From: Trifolium pratense
Lineage: Eukaryota > Streptophyta > Magnoliopsida > Fabales > Fabaceae
Assembly (NCBI RefSeq): GCF_020283565.1
Contig: NC_060063.1
Location: 32,140,635 to 32,204,634 of the forward strand
DNA length: 64,000 bases
Reading direction: 5' to 3'
Shown: positions 34,701 to 46,043 of the stretch, one piece after another
Position numbering within the stretch: the stretch's first letter is position 1
How the letters are laid out: the number at the start of each line of letters is the position of its first letter
The notes under the pieces: model-generated
What the model saw: only the letters and a program-made list of their open reading frames with translations
Told to the model about the DNA's origin: nothing
Databases searched by the model: none
Position numbers and translations under genes: made by a program

Positions 34701-35089
34701 GAGATATGCAAAAAATAAAATAAAATAAAGAATGCATCAGACCTAAATTATTATAAAAAAATAATAATTAAAGAACACATCATGTTTTGTCATCCTTCAC
34801 TTCATGAATGTATGATTTGTATGTAATGAATCATCTTTCTGTAAATTATTATCAAAGATAGGCTTGTTGTGACAATGTAAATCACATCAAGGTATTCAAA
34901 ATATTCTAAAGGGGATTCAATGTTCTTCTCAATTGCATTTAATATACATTAAATGGTGGGTACGAATTGAACCTGAAGGTTAGTGTATATATACATGATA
35001 TTTGAATCTTCGTATAAATTTGTACATAAGTCTATATAAAAGGACAACACTTGTTATATATTCATTAAAATGAAGACACAATCCTATTA

Positions 35090-35527
35090 TTACTTTTCCG
35101 GACTGGAATAAATCCTAATACACCAAGGCCCAATGGCATGAAGTTCCAATACATGCTACCAAGCATAGAATCAACGCCCAAAGACTAGGACACCCATGTT
35201 CAATTATCACATGGTATCGACCAATAGGAATCAAGCATAGTACAAAAGCTATCATATTTCCATCCCCATCCACGTAGTGGAATAACCACTCTTCATTCAT
35301 ACTTATGCAAGGTTTGACCTATAAATACAAGTATAACCCTAGTTATCAAGGTACACAATATTCACCCCTAATGTCCATAGGATTTCATCTCTTTCAAATA
35401 CTGACTTGAGCGTCAGAATGCTAACATTCTTAAAGGTACCTTTCCCCTCTGTGTCTGAGGTCAAAGCAACAGTATAATCCATTTGCCTTACCATTGAAGC
35501 TATATTCGTTCTGCCTATCCAGATCAC
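35090..35527 (+). repeat. Tat-type Gypsy LTR, 3' portion
   Basis: It has a TATA-like ctataaatacaag (35311-35323), then atactgacttgagcgtcag (35398-35416), a sequence characteristic of the U5 part of Tat/Ogre-related LTRs, and ends next to a PBS-like site. The left limit is unclear. Confidence 0.6.
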
Positions 35528-35543
35528 TGGCACCGTTTGTAGG
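35528..35543 (+). other. Degenerate primer binding site
   Basis: TGGCACCGTTTGTAGG resembles the TGGCGCCGTTTGTGGG site of Tat-type elements with two changes. It directly follows the LTR remnant. Confidence 0.55.
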
Positions 35544-35641
35544 CTTATAAACTATTTTTATAAGTTCTCAAACTCGTATCTCATTCTACCTACTCAAAAG
35601 AAAACATGAAATTACCTTCAAATTTCCAAAGCTTAGTTCCA

Positions 35642-36516
35642 ATGGCAGGCACTAGAACAACTCGCAGCAGAGCTACCGTTGAAATACTACAAAATTAGAA
35701 CTCATATGTTTCACAAATTTAACAACTGGAAAACACTGTTCCCTTGTACTTGAACCAGCCCCTGAATCATCAGCTCAAGGAGCGTCACGTCAAATTCAAA
35801 CAAATGAGGGCATTAACGCGACCGTTGATGTACTCTCACTTTACCATCAACTTGACCAACCAACCAACCCCATCCTCCTTAAGATCTATGTTGAGCAACA
35901 CCAAAACCTTGAGTACCAATCACCAACCGGGCAAATGCTACTGAACGCGAATATGGGAAACGCGACAACAACGGCTCCAATTTCCTAAACTCAGCAAACG
36001 GCGAGCCCGACACCTCAAAGCCAAAAAACAATGGTGGAGCATGAAGAATGTTTTTAGCACAACGAAACCCGAAACGGGAGCCATGGATTACACCACAGCC
36101 AACGGTCACACTAACAACAACAACAACAACAATGGAGTGAACAACAGAAAAACAAAAAAACCAAAGGGGGAGAAGGACCGACCTCAAACGACTCAAGTGA
36201 CGACGATGACAGCGACAAACTTCTTTCGGACAATGACGGAACTCACATGAAGGGCCGCCATCACCCTAAATATCCGTTCTCAACAAAGATTGCAGATTGA
36301 GGAATCTAAAAATCCCTTGAGAAACCACCAAAGCTGGAAGCTTACGATCAATCCGGGAACCCAAATGAACATATCAAGCACATCGACACTATTCTGGATT
36401 ACCATCGAGCTAGAGGAGGAGTCAAGTGCAAGCTATTCATCCTTACTCTTAAGGGATCCACCATGACTTGGCTCCAAGGCCTCCTTGAGAAGTCCATAAA
36501 TGTGAAGATAAGCTTC
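35642..36516 (+). pseudogene. Tat-type Gypsy Gag, degenerate
   Basis: It starts MAGTRTTRSRATVEI (35642), then has many stops and shifts. The best preserved part (about 36325-36516) reads LEAYDQSGNPNEHIKHI, ILDYHRARGGVKCKLF and LKGSTMTWLQGLLEKSI, matching the conserved core of Gypsy Gag. A poly-Asn stretch (36114-36133 region) is present. No pol follows; the element is cut at about 36519. Confidence 0.65.
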
Positions 36517-36784
36517 TAGATTAAAGTTATTTTGATGAAGACAAATATGTGAAAAGAAGAAAAAGATTGATTATGTTCAAGTGCTCAAGGTTGAAGAAAT
36601 TCAAATTATCAAATGAAGATGTTGATCAAGTTATGAGAATAATCTTAGGTACAATATGCAATTCATTGTTATAAGCTTTAGGTGCTCACAAACTTTCATC
36701 TATACCTTTCTAAAGTTACTATAATAATGTTGCATGATTCCCATCAAAAAAGGTTTTTAACTTAGAATTTTTTCAAGCTTTTAA

Positions 36785-36872
36785 GCAGGTAAATCGGTTT
36801 ACCTTAACAGGGAATTGATTTACCAAACACTCTGTTGCTGAATTTTTAACAGGTAAATCGATTTACCTGTTA
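36785..36872. repeat. Repeated AATCGATTTACC motif with 26-bp perfect palindrome
   Basis: aggtaaatcggtttacctt (about 36786), gggaattgatttacc (about 36808) and a perfect 26-bp palindrome centred on ATCGAT at 36847-36872 (half-site taacaggtaaatc) lie in about 90 bp. The rest of 36520-37120 shows no gene. Confidence 0.7.
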
Positions 36873-37130
36873 GGAAATTCAAGAATGTTTATAGAACATG
36901 TTTTTTTTTTATATGTGCTTTTTTTTACTCATATGATCGTTTAAATTATTGTTTAAATATTTTATATTGTTCAAAAACTTAGAACATTCATTACAATTTT
37001 ATATTTCTCCCAGATTTGCTTTACACGGTATATTAATATTGTTAAGCTTTTGAATCTTCTCATTCATTATCCTATGTTTGAATTTACTTTAATATATGTT
37101 TTATTTTAATCGTAAAACTTTTGCTCTAAT

Positions 37131-37616
37131 ATATATGGTTTAGAATCCACTTTCACGAGACCGACGAGATCGATCCTGCATGTTTTGAAGATAGTTGGGG
37201 ATTATGCCCGGGCTATGAAATATCACATGAATGATGAGGTGGTAGTGAATTCAGTTTCCTTGATTGGTTGGGTGCCTCCTAAAGAGAATTTTGTGAAGGT
37301 AAATACTGATAGTGCTTCCAAGAATAATAATGTTGCAGGCTGTGGAGGGGTTGTTCGCGGCAATCACGGTGAATGGGTGGGAGGGTTTGCTAAGTGTGTT
37401 GGTAGGAGCAGTGCTTTAGTGGCGGAAACTTGGGGTGTGCTAGAAGAACTTCGATATGCTTGGAGATTGGAGTTTCAGAAGGTGGAGCTTAATGTTGATT
37501 CAATAACCTTGGTAAAAATGATTGAGAACAGGAGCTTGCATAGTGCATTAGGAGGCATATTTGGAGGATGTTGGATCGGGATTGAGTGGTCGAAGTCTCT
37601 CACATATATATAGACA
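37131..37616 (+). pseudogene. RNase H-like domain fragment, probably LINE-derived
   Basis: From 37185 the frame reads 142 residues with GWVPPKENFVKVNTDSAS, GCGGVVRGNHGEWVGGF, SSALVAETWGVLEEL and VELNVDSITLVKMI. This matches the plant RVT_3 RNase H family, with Asp, Glu and Asp at the catalytic positions. In plants this domain ends many L1-type LINE ORF2 proteins and also occurs alone. The C-terminal part loses homology after NRSLHS and the frame stops at 37613. No RT precedes it. Confidence 0.65.
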
Positions 37617-38078
37617 AGAAAATAAATGTACTGATACATTGCCTAATGTTGGTTGTAATCTTGATTTGGCCTTCATTCCTTACTGAGTTAGTCTATGTGG
37701 ATACGCTGGAGACTAAGTCACCAAGGACGATTTTTATAGAACTGAGATAATAACCTAAGTTTTTGCATATATTTATTAAAAAAAATTGTATTCTTACATA
37801 AATATTATAAACCTAGGCAGAATAAAAACTATGTCAATTTCATCAAAAAAATTTAAACCAAATTAATTTATTCTAAATTACTCAAATAATATTTAAAACA
37901 GAATACATAAATAATATTAAAAAAGAAAATTTTCCCGTGCCATAACATAAAAGCTAATTTTTTTTTCTTGAAATTAAATGGAATTGGGTGACATTTCAAC
38001 AAGTTACTTTTAATTGGTTCACCCTGACGCACTCGGATGATTGGCAGGAGTAATTGACTCGTTTTTCCATCTCTATTA
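37614..38078. other. AT-rich intergenic stretch
   Basis: No gene or clear element is seen. The last seven bases (tctatta, 38072-38078) are a direct repeat of 46037-46043, flanking the MULE. Confidence 0.5.
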
Positions 38079-38446
38079 GGAGTCCGGGTATGCTCCATTT
38101 TCCTCCTATCCATTTAATCCAGTCCATGCGTTGGATGATTGACACGTGTTAACAAACAATCTAATGGGTGAAATTAAAAGATTTAAATAAAAGGAAAAGG
38201 ATTAAATCAGGAATAAATAAATAAACCCGCGTAATTTCTTCTTCTATCCCTGTTATTACGCAGAACACAATTGTTCATCTTCCTCTTATTGTCTCATCGC
38301 CGCCAGTGCTAGTCCGTCTACCTCTCACCGGCACCGGTCCACTGCTGTTGCCGTTGTACCCTGTCTGTCTTCCCTAACCTCTTTTCCACACACGTTCTCT
38401 CTTGCCTCGCCGCCATTGTCCTGAGCAATCCTCACCATCCCGTTGC
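38079..38446 (+). repeat. Left TIR of MULE
   Basis: Near-identical to the reverse complement of 45669-46036 with a few substitutions and one short patch of difference (near 38297-38315). It contains the start-proximal motif gtccgggtatgctccatttt. Confidence 0.9.
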
Positions 38447-38521
38447 ATCTTTTCTTCTTCTCTGTTATTATCGCACAACACAACTGTTCATCGCTTCATC
38501 TTCACCATTGCGCCTCCTCTT

Positions 38522-38754
38522 AGATAGAAAATATAATTGATATGTATATTGTATTGAATTGCAAGGCTGAATACGTTCAGTACTTATACAACAAGGACTA
38601 GTAATTCTGATCCTATAATCATGCTAGTATTCATGACAATGATTCTATAAATCAATGACTGATGCTAGTCATCATGACAGTTGTCTAATACTATTAATTA
38701 CAATAATTCCTTAATCATAGACTAGCATATGTTCAGGGATTTCATTCTCTAACT
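38522..38754 (-). repeat. 3' LTR of Ale-like Copia
   Basis: 233 bp; sense-strand start AGTTAGAGAATG, end TTTTCTATCT. The pol stop codon (38742-38744) lies inside it. Confidence 0.92.
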
Positions 38755-40313
38755 CCCCCTCTCAAACTGATGGGTGGAGAGGTCACCCCAAGTTTGTCTC
38801 TAAGTTGATTGAACCGTGTATGAGTCAAGGCTTTGGTTAGGCAATCAGCAATTTGATCAGCTGATGGAACATATGCAACAATGACTTTATCTTGCAGTAC
38901 TTGATCTCTGATGTAGTGTACATCAACTTCAATATGCTTTGACCGAGCATGCATGACTGGATTTGAAGCCAATGCCCTGGCACTCAAATTATCACACCAT
39001 AGTGTTGGTTTCCTCAGTAGAGGGAGTTTCAATTCATCAAGGAGTGATCGAGTCCATGTTATTTCTGCAGCTAAGTCAGCCAAGGCCCTATATTCTGACT
39101 CTGTACTGGACCTTGAGACTACTTTCTGCTTCCTTGAGGACCAAGAAACAAGTGTCTCACCAAGAAATACACAATGACCAGCCATAGATTTTCGATCATC
39201 CACACTAGTGGCCCAATCTGCATCTGAAAATCCTGCTAAGTCTAGATCAGTGGAGGGTTTAATGTGAAGGCAGTGGTGAATGGTACCTTGGAGATACCTC
39301 AAAATTCTCTTTATCCCTTGCCAATGATCTAGAGTGGGAGAGCTCATGAATTGACTAAGTTTGTTGACAGAAAAAGCAATGTCGGGTCTGGTGTTTGTCA
39401 AGTACTGCAAGGCCCCTATGGCCTGTCTAAACACAGATGGATCTTTTAGTTTCTCCCCTTCAGCTGTGAATTGCCTGCCAGTTATCATAGGAGTTGGACA
39501 GGATGATGCACTTTCCATCTTAAATTTTCTTAGCAAATCCTTTATGTACTTTGATTGCTTTAAGTACATACCACCTGCATCTCTTTGAACCTCTATGCCC
39601 AAGAAATAATGTAAGTGGCCAAGATCCTTTAAGGAAAACACAATATTGAGTTGTTTGATAAAAGTTTCTAAGAACTTGGTATTGTTCCCAGTCACAATTA
39701 TATCATCTACATATATTAGAAGAAAAGTGATATGATCTGAACCTCGTAGAGTAAAGAGTGAGGAATCACTTTTGGTGTTTTGAAACCCCCAACTCAATAA
39801 TGCATTTTTCAGACTGTCAAACCATGCTCTTGGTGCCTGTTTCAATCCATAAATTGCCTTAGATAGTTTGCAGACATGATTAGGTTTGGATGGATCTATA
39901 AAGCCTTCTGGTTGATTCATAAACACGGTTTCCTTGAGATTACCATTGAGGAAAGCATTATTTATGTCAAGCTGTTTGACTTCCCAATTAAGGTGTACTG
40001 CAATTGAGAGTATAATTCTGATTGTGCTGGCCTTGACAACGGGACTGAAGGTTTCTTCAAAATCTAATCCAGCTGTTTGTTGAAACCCTTTTGCAACCAG
40101 TCTTGCTTTTCTTCTTTCAATTGTGCCATCTGCTTTGTACTTGGTCTTAAAAACCCATTTGGAGTCAATGATGCTTTCTTGGTCTTGGTATGGAACTAAT
40201 GTCCATGTTTGATTGGTCATCAGTGCTTGGAACTCTTTGTGCATGGCTTCTTTCCATTGTGGTCTTGTGAGAGCTTGTTGTGCATTTTCTGGTTCCTTCT
40301 CTTCGTTGTGATT
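38742..40313 (-). pseudogene. Ale-like Pol, RT and RNase H part (after a stop codon)
   Basis: In the same frame as the upstream 850-residue ORF, separated from it by one TAA at 40314-40316. The first Met is at 40244. The RT domain starts WTLVPYQDQESIIDSKWVFK and has IYVDDIIVTG (near 39700). RNase H has GFSDADWATSVDDRKSMAG and SRSSTESEYRALADL. The C-terminus is complete (QIADCLTKALTHTRFNQL). In an intact copy this would be the C-terminal third of one polyprotein. Confidence 0.9.
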
Positions 40314-42845
40314 TTAAGCTAATCCAATGTATGGCAGCTTCGGTTTGCGAATTCCATCTTTGCTCCGGGTACGCATCCAGTGCGTGTTGTTGCTTGTCTC
40401 TGCCTCAGCAGGGCCCGTTCTTGTATCTGGTGCAGCAAGATCAGTGCCATTATCATGAGTTTGTTCATTGGCATCCTGTTCTGTGTTAATGTTGTCTTCA
40501 GAGCTCTCAGCTGAATCACGTGTTGCTTCTCGATCGATGTTTGAGATGTTGTCAGCCGGAGTAACTTCTTCTCTAAGTGGGGTACCTGCAACATGCAACG
40601 GAAAATGGCTAGATGGACTTTCAGTTAGGGTTTTTAGAGGGACTCTTGTATTAAGAAAACCATCGTGAAAAGGAAAATGATCTTCGTTGAAGACTACATG
40701 TCTTGAGATGAAGATTCTTCCATGAGAATTGACACACTTGTATCCTTTGTGAGAGTTGCTATAACCCAAGAACACACATCTAGTTGTGTGGAACTGTAGC
40801 TTATGTTTATTGTAGGGCTTAAGGCAAGGGTAGCAGGCACATCCAAAGGGTTTCAAGGAGTTGTAGTCAGGTTCCCTTTTATGTAGCAAGGAGTAAGGAC
40901 TCTTATTATGAGTAACTGATGAAGGTAACCTATTTATGAGGTAAACTGCAGTGGAGAATGCTTCCCACCAATAATTTAGGGGCATTTTGGCTTGAGCCAA
41001 TAGTGTCAATCCAAATTCAGCAATATGCCTATGTTTCCTTTCAGCTCTACCATTTTGTTGTGAAGTATAGGGACATGACATTCTGAATTGTATTCCTGCT
41101 TCTATGGCATGTTTTTGAACAGGTTTATATTCACCACCACCATCGCATTGAATTGTTTTAATCTTTTTATTGAACTGATTTTCTACCATGTTTTTGAACT
41201 GAATAAAGGCATGTGCAGTATCTGATTTTTGTTTCAAAGGATAAATCCATGTAAATCTAGTAAAATCATCAATGAAATGAACATAATATTTAAAACCGGA
41301 TGATGATATTATTGGTGCAGGACCCCATACATCAGTGTGAACCAACTCAAGGATTTCTTTAGCATGAGAGAAAGAAGTTTTAAAAGGTAAAAAATGCATT
41401 TTGCCATATTGGCATGCCTCACAAAAGCTAAACTGATCACTAGGTGATAGTTTCACATTACAACTTTTTAAGACTATATCTAGGACTTTATTATTTGGGT
41501 GTCCAAGTTTCCTATGCCAGCTCTCCTTGATGGAAACATAAGCACTTGAATCCTTTTCCGAGAGCTGGTACAATCCATCTTTAAGTATCCCTCTTAGTAT
41601 TGCCTTCCCTGTCAACTTGTCCTTCACAAAGCAACAATTTTCATCAAACTCAACAAGAATATTATTGTCAGCAGCAAGTTTAGACACACTTAATAGATTT
41701 TTGGTAATTTTAGGCACATATAAGACATCATGTAAATTGAGTGACTTAAGTTTTGAAGAACCTGTGGCCACAATTTCCAATTTCTCACCATTACCAACAA
41801 TTAGTGAATTCTTACCATGGTGTTCACTCAGGTTTTGAAACTTGTCAGTTTGATGTGTCACATGATTGCTTGCACCGCTATCAAAGTACCAGTCATAGTC
41901 TTCAATCGAGTTCTGAGAGGCTAGGAAGGCATTGTGAGATCCTTGCTTGTCATTGTTTGCTGAATGGTTAGATCTTGAGTAGTTTTTGTCAAACCTGTAA
42001 AAGCAGTCTATTGCAATGTGATTATCCAAGCCGCAAACTTGACATGTTGTCTTGAATGATCTGCCTCTTCCTCGACCTCCTCTCCAACCTCTGAAGTTAG
42101 AACCTCTCCAGTTGTTGTTTGAGCCTCTCCAATTGTTGTTTGAATTGAATCTGTTGCCTCTGTGGTCGGATTTTTTTGCAACATTTGCTGTTGCATTGAG
42201 GGTTAGGTTGGTGAGGCTATTCAATTGCTCAATTCGATTTTCAAAAGTTAGCAATTGAGCTTGTAAATCAACCCAGCTGAGTGTAGTTTGATCAGATAGT
42301 TTGACAACTACAGGATTATATTCAGAGTCCAAACCATTTAAAGTTTGAATGATTAGATCAGAAGTTGAAATTGGATTGCCTGCAAGTTTGAGTTTGTCAG
42401 CCAAGTTCTTCATCTTGATTAGATAATCTTCCATTTTCATCTCTCCTTTTCTGGTGCTATGGAACTCAGATTTGAGATAAGTAATTTGTGACCTTGTGTG
42501 GGCACCAGCCAGACTTTGAGCCTCATCCCAAAGTTGCATTGAGGTTTCACAGTGCAATAATTGTGTTGCTATGCCAACAGTCATTGAATTCCTCAACCAT
42601 CCAAGGAGTTGTTGATCATATGCTTGCCAATCTTCAAACTCAGGATTGAATTTTTTGCTTGAATCTGCAGCAGTGATGAATTCTTCGGGGCACTTCTTCT
42701 TCCCTAACATGTAGCCATCGAGTCTGGCACCTCTGATTATAGGCAACACCATTGATTGCCATAGTGGATAGTTGTCTCTGTCCAACTTGACAGAAACAGT
42801 GGATGGGAGATCATTTTTGTGGTTGGAATTTGCAGCGGATGACAT
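40314..42845 (-). pseudogene. Ale-like Gag, protease and integrase
   Basis: The ATG at 42845 follows the PBS by about 37 nt. Gag: SVKLDRDNYPLWQSMVLPII, a long Asn/Arg-rich stretch, and zinc knuckle CQVCGLDNHIAIDC. Protease: YFDSGASNHVTHQTD. Integrase: HRKLGHPNNKVL, then D (HTDVWGPAP), D (QCDGGGEY) and E (NGRAERKHRHI). The frame ends with TAA at LPYIGLA, before RT. The stop is the only lesion seen, and LTR identity implies it is recent or was present in the RNA that was copied. Confidence 0.9.
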
Positions 42846-42881
42846 GGTTTGTATTGGATCTAGAGCCTTCAAGACTTAACA

Positions 42882-42893
42882 GCTCTGATGCCA
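42882..42893 (-). other. Primer binding site, tRNA-iMet type
   Basis: TGGCATCAGAGC on the minus strand, directly abutting the LTR end CTATCT. Confidence 0.88.
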
Positions 42894-43126
42894 AGATAGA
42901 AAATATAATTGATATGTATATTGTATTGAATTGCAAGGCTGAATACGTTCAGTACTTATACAACAAGGACTAGTAATTCTGATCCTATAATCATGCTAGT
43001 ATTCATGACAATGATTCTATAAATCAATGACTGATGCTAGTCATCATGACAGTTGTCTAATACTATTAATTACAATAATTCCTTAATCATAGACTAGCAT
43101 ATGTTCAGGGATTTCATTCTCTAACT
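42894..43126 (-). repeat. 5' LTR of Ale-like Copia
   Basis: 233 bp, apparently identical to 38522-38754. It is followed on its outer side by ctctt (43127-43131). Confidence 0.92.
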
Positions 43127-43204
43127 CTCTTTCTATCACCGGCGCCGGTACGCCGCCGTCGCCCTGAATTTCTGATCTGTTATTGTGCTTCATTTTTCAT
43201 CTCA

Positions 43205-45097
43205 TCACTCCCTCTTCCTCTCTCCTCGTTCTCTCCTCGTTTCCGGGCCTTCACTTCCTTTCTGTCCGTTCTCTAGCACTTGTTTCCTTATCGAAATTGC
43301 TCTATTTCTATACACAAAGTTCTCTCTCATCACCGTTATCCACGCCGTCTCGCCGTTTTGACAACTAACTTTTTCAATCTTGATTACTTCCCAACCTTGC
43401 ATCTCTTGTCCATCGCTTAGTATGTAATGTTCAGGAATAAGTTTAATATTCATGACATCTAAAACTTTCAAAGCATGACTACATAAGATGCCATGTGTCT
43501 CAAATTTACGACAATCACAATAAACATATTGCTCCACAGGATTTCCCATTACTATCCTTTCCTTTGGATTATCATAATTTGTGACAGCATACAAACCTCC
43601 TTTCAAATCCCTTATGCAAGTGTCTTGATATTCTTCATATTCCGCCTGGAATTCCTCAAAAATTCTTGGAGTGTAAACATTTCCGGCTTGTACGAGCATA
43701 CGAGACTTCGTTGTTTTAAATTTTGGCAGCTTATGTTTTGAGTCATATTCAGCTTCTGACTCATTGTTTCGTTTACCATTGACAGCCCTTTTGAAGTGTG
43801 TAAAAAATTGTACCAAATGTAAATCTGACTTCAAATGGTTTTTCAAATCAGCATTAAAACTCTCGCTTAATTGAGTAGATCTCATACCTGCGGTGAATGT
43901 TTTCCGAACATAAGCCCATGCCCATTTTTCCTTCAACGGAAAAATTGTATGCAACCACGAATCCTCCGGAACATTATGCTCAACAAGCAAAGAATTCCAT
44001 GCATTCAAAAATTTACCCTCTTCTTCATGTAAATCTATGCATGCTTCAAAATCCAAACAAAATTGTGAACTCGTTTGATATAAATGGTTCACATGTCGTA
44101 GAGCGTTCTGTCTTATATGCCAAGTGCACAATCCATGAAATGTTTCCGGCATAACAATAGAAATAGCCTTAGCCATTGCAGCATCTTGATCTGTTAAAAT
44201 GGTTTTAGGCTTTTCTCCACCCATTGCTTTGAGAAATGTTTCAAATAACCACTAAAAAGAAGGTATTGTTTCATCATATAACAATGCTGCCCCAAAAATA
44301 ATTGTTTGGCTGTGATTATTAAGTCCAACAAATACTCCTAATGGTCTGCAATGCTTATTTGTCTTGTATGTGGTGTCAAAAGTGATGACATCACCAAAGT
44401 ACCCATAATCATTTATCATTTGTGCATCGGCCCAAAATATGTTTGTTATTTCCTCATCCATATCCTTTTGAAAGTCATAAAAGAATGAGGGATTTTCACT
44501 TTCTTGTTTGAAATGCATCATCAATGCACCCACTTCACCATATTTTAGTGATTGCTTCCTTTTGGTTTTAAGGTAATTCTTAAGATCTTCTCTTGTAAAA
44601 CCAACTGTCTCTATCCCACCAGCTTGCTTGGATTTATATTCATGCAAATCTTTTGGTCTTAATCCCGATTCATCTCCCAAGACAATTTGTGTCGCTTGTG
44701 CCTCAGAAATGCGCCGATGAGAGTGAATCATATGAACATGCTCTGGTGGTTGAAGAGGGTGGTTATGTTGAGCTATAAAGTCAACAACCTTATATTTCCC
44801 AATCTTTCGATCAAGTGAAATAACCATACGCGCTGGACACCCCGTTCTGGTTTCTGCCCTAGGATCTGTTGTCGGGTGACGTCTTTTGTCAACAATTCGC
44901 GTACCCTCTTTGAAGCATGTGAATCTTCTTGAAGTTAAAACTCCATCGACTTTGCTTTTATTTGCATATTCTCGACGAATACCAAATCCAATTCTTTTAC
45001 TGTACTCATTATAAAAGTCGTAAGCCGATGCCTCAGATTCAAACTTCATAGCCAAGTGAGGTTCACTATTGGCAATACTTTCTTGCCCGTTGCACAT
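43205..45097 (-). pseudogene. FAR1/FHY3-type MULE transposase, one stop codon
   Basis: The ATG at 45097 starts 281 residues; a TAG at 44252-44254 interrupts; the same frame continues to 43205. In order: FAR1 DNA-binding region (SEASAYDFYNEYSKRIGFGI; CFKEGTR; CPARMV; HNHPL), linker (QKDMDEEITNIFWADAQMI), MULE transposase core with first Asp (VITFDTTYKTNKHCRPLG), second Asp after the stop (TILTDQDAAM), likely Glu (STQLSESFNADLK), and a SWIM zinc finger (CDCRKFETHGILCSHAL). It would cut and join the 368 bp TIRs in the nucleus. A possible upstream start (MNSSSIPDHVYKWVNNIHK, about 45160) is in another frame. The FAR1 family also includes domesticated host regulators, but the flanking TIRs show this is a transposon gene. 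Confidence 0.9.
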
Positions 45098-45668
45098 TTT
45101 GTTTATGGATATTGTTCACCCATTTATAGACATGATCTGGAATTGATGACGAATTCATGTTTTCTAAAAAGTATAGAGTGATGATGTTAGTCTTGGTGAA
45201 AAAACATTTAAAGTTACAATTGAAAGAACAGAATACTCTGGCAGTAACATAAAAAATTAAACTGCAGCAAATACTATAGACCAGAATACAATTGAAAGTT
45301 TTTGTTCACAACAATGTATTAATATAAATTTTAAATCTCTAAATAAACCATTTAAAGTTACTACAACGTGTTAATATATATAAAATGGAACAATGGCAGT
45401 TGCATTGCTACGTACTAACTAGACTACAAAGTTACCTAGTTTTTGTGAAATACAATGCACATATATCAGATCGTTAAAAAAAATTGCACATATATCAGAT
45501 CGTTACAAAAAAATGGACATATATCAGGAACTTGCAATTTCACTAGAATCTCATTCTCTTATTGCAAGAACAAAGAAGACCAAAAAACAAAATGTGCAGT
45601 TTCAAAAAGCAATAATACCTTCACCCATAACGGTAGCAGCAACGTTGGGTTGGCTCATGACGACGGCG
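45098..45668. other. MULE internal non-coding region upstream of transposase
   Basis: AT-rich, no open frame of note. It contains a local duplication tgcacatatatcagatcgtta (about 45453-45506, two copies 30 bp apart). It would hold the transposase promoter. Confidence 0.5.
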
Positions 45669-46036
45669 GCAACGGGATGGTGAGGATTGCTCATGACGAT
45701 GGCGGCGAGGCAAGAGAGAACGTGTGCGGAGAAGAGGTTAGGGAAGACAGACAGGGTACAACGGTAGCAGCAGTGGACCGGTGCCGGTGAGAGGTAGACG
45801 GACTAGATCTGGCGGCGACAAGCACATAAGAGGAAGATGAACAATTGTGTTCTGCGTAATAACAGGGATAGAAGAAGAAATTACGCGGGTTTATTTATTT
45901 ATTCCTGATTTAATCATTTTCCTTTTATTTAAATCTTTTAATTTCACCCATTAGATTGTTTGTTAACACGTGTCAATCATCCAACGCATGGACTGGATTA
46001 AATGGATAGGAGGAAAATGGAGCATACCCGGACTCC
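45669..46036 (-). repeat. Right TIR of MULE
   Basis: Reverse complement of 38079-38446. It is followed by tctatta (46037-46043). Confidence 0.9.
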
Positions 46037-46043
46037 TCTATTA

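Larger units (their letters stand above)
38522..43126 (-). mobile_element. Ale-like Copia retrotransposon, very recent, LTR ends not TG..CA
   Basis: 4,605 bp with two 233 bp LTRs that look identical. The 5-bp duplication ctctt flanks it (38517-38521, 43127-43131). The PBS at 42882-42893 directly abuts one LTR and a polypurine tract (GAGAGGGGG on the minus strand) abuts the other, so boundaries are fixed from three sides. On the sense strand the LTR begins AGTTAG and ends CTATCT instead of TG...CA. One stop codon interrupts an otherwise continuous Gag-Pol. It lies in the 3' untranslated part of the MULE transposase. Confidence 0.93.
38079..46036 (-). mobile_element. FAR1-type Mutator-like transposon with long TIRs, carrying a Copia
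   Basis: Inverted repeats of 368 bp close both ends (38079-38446 and 45669-46036), starting ggagtccgggtatgctcc. A FAR1/MULE transposase lies on the minus strand. A 7-bp direct repeat (tctatta) flanks the element, shorter than the usual 8-11 bp for MULEs, so the true duplication may have mutated. Without the inserted Ale-like Copia the element would be about 3.3 kb. One stop codon breaks the transposase. Confidence 0.88.

Noticed and set aside
43205..45097. Domesticated host FAR1/FHY3 regulator gene
   Set aside because: It is bounded by 368-bp TIRs and broken by a stop codon, so it is a transposon gene.
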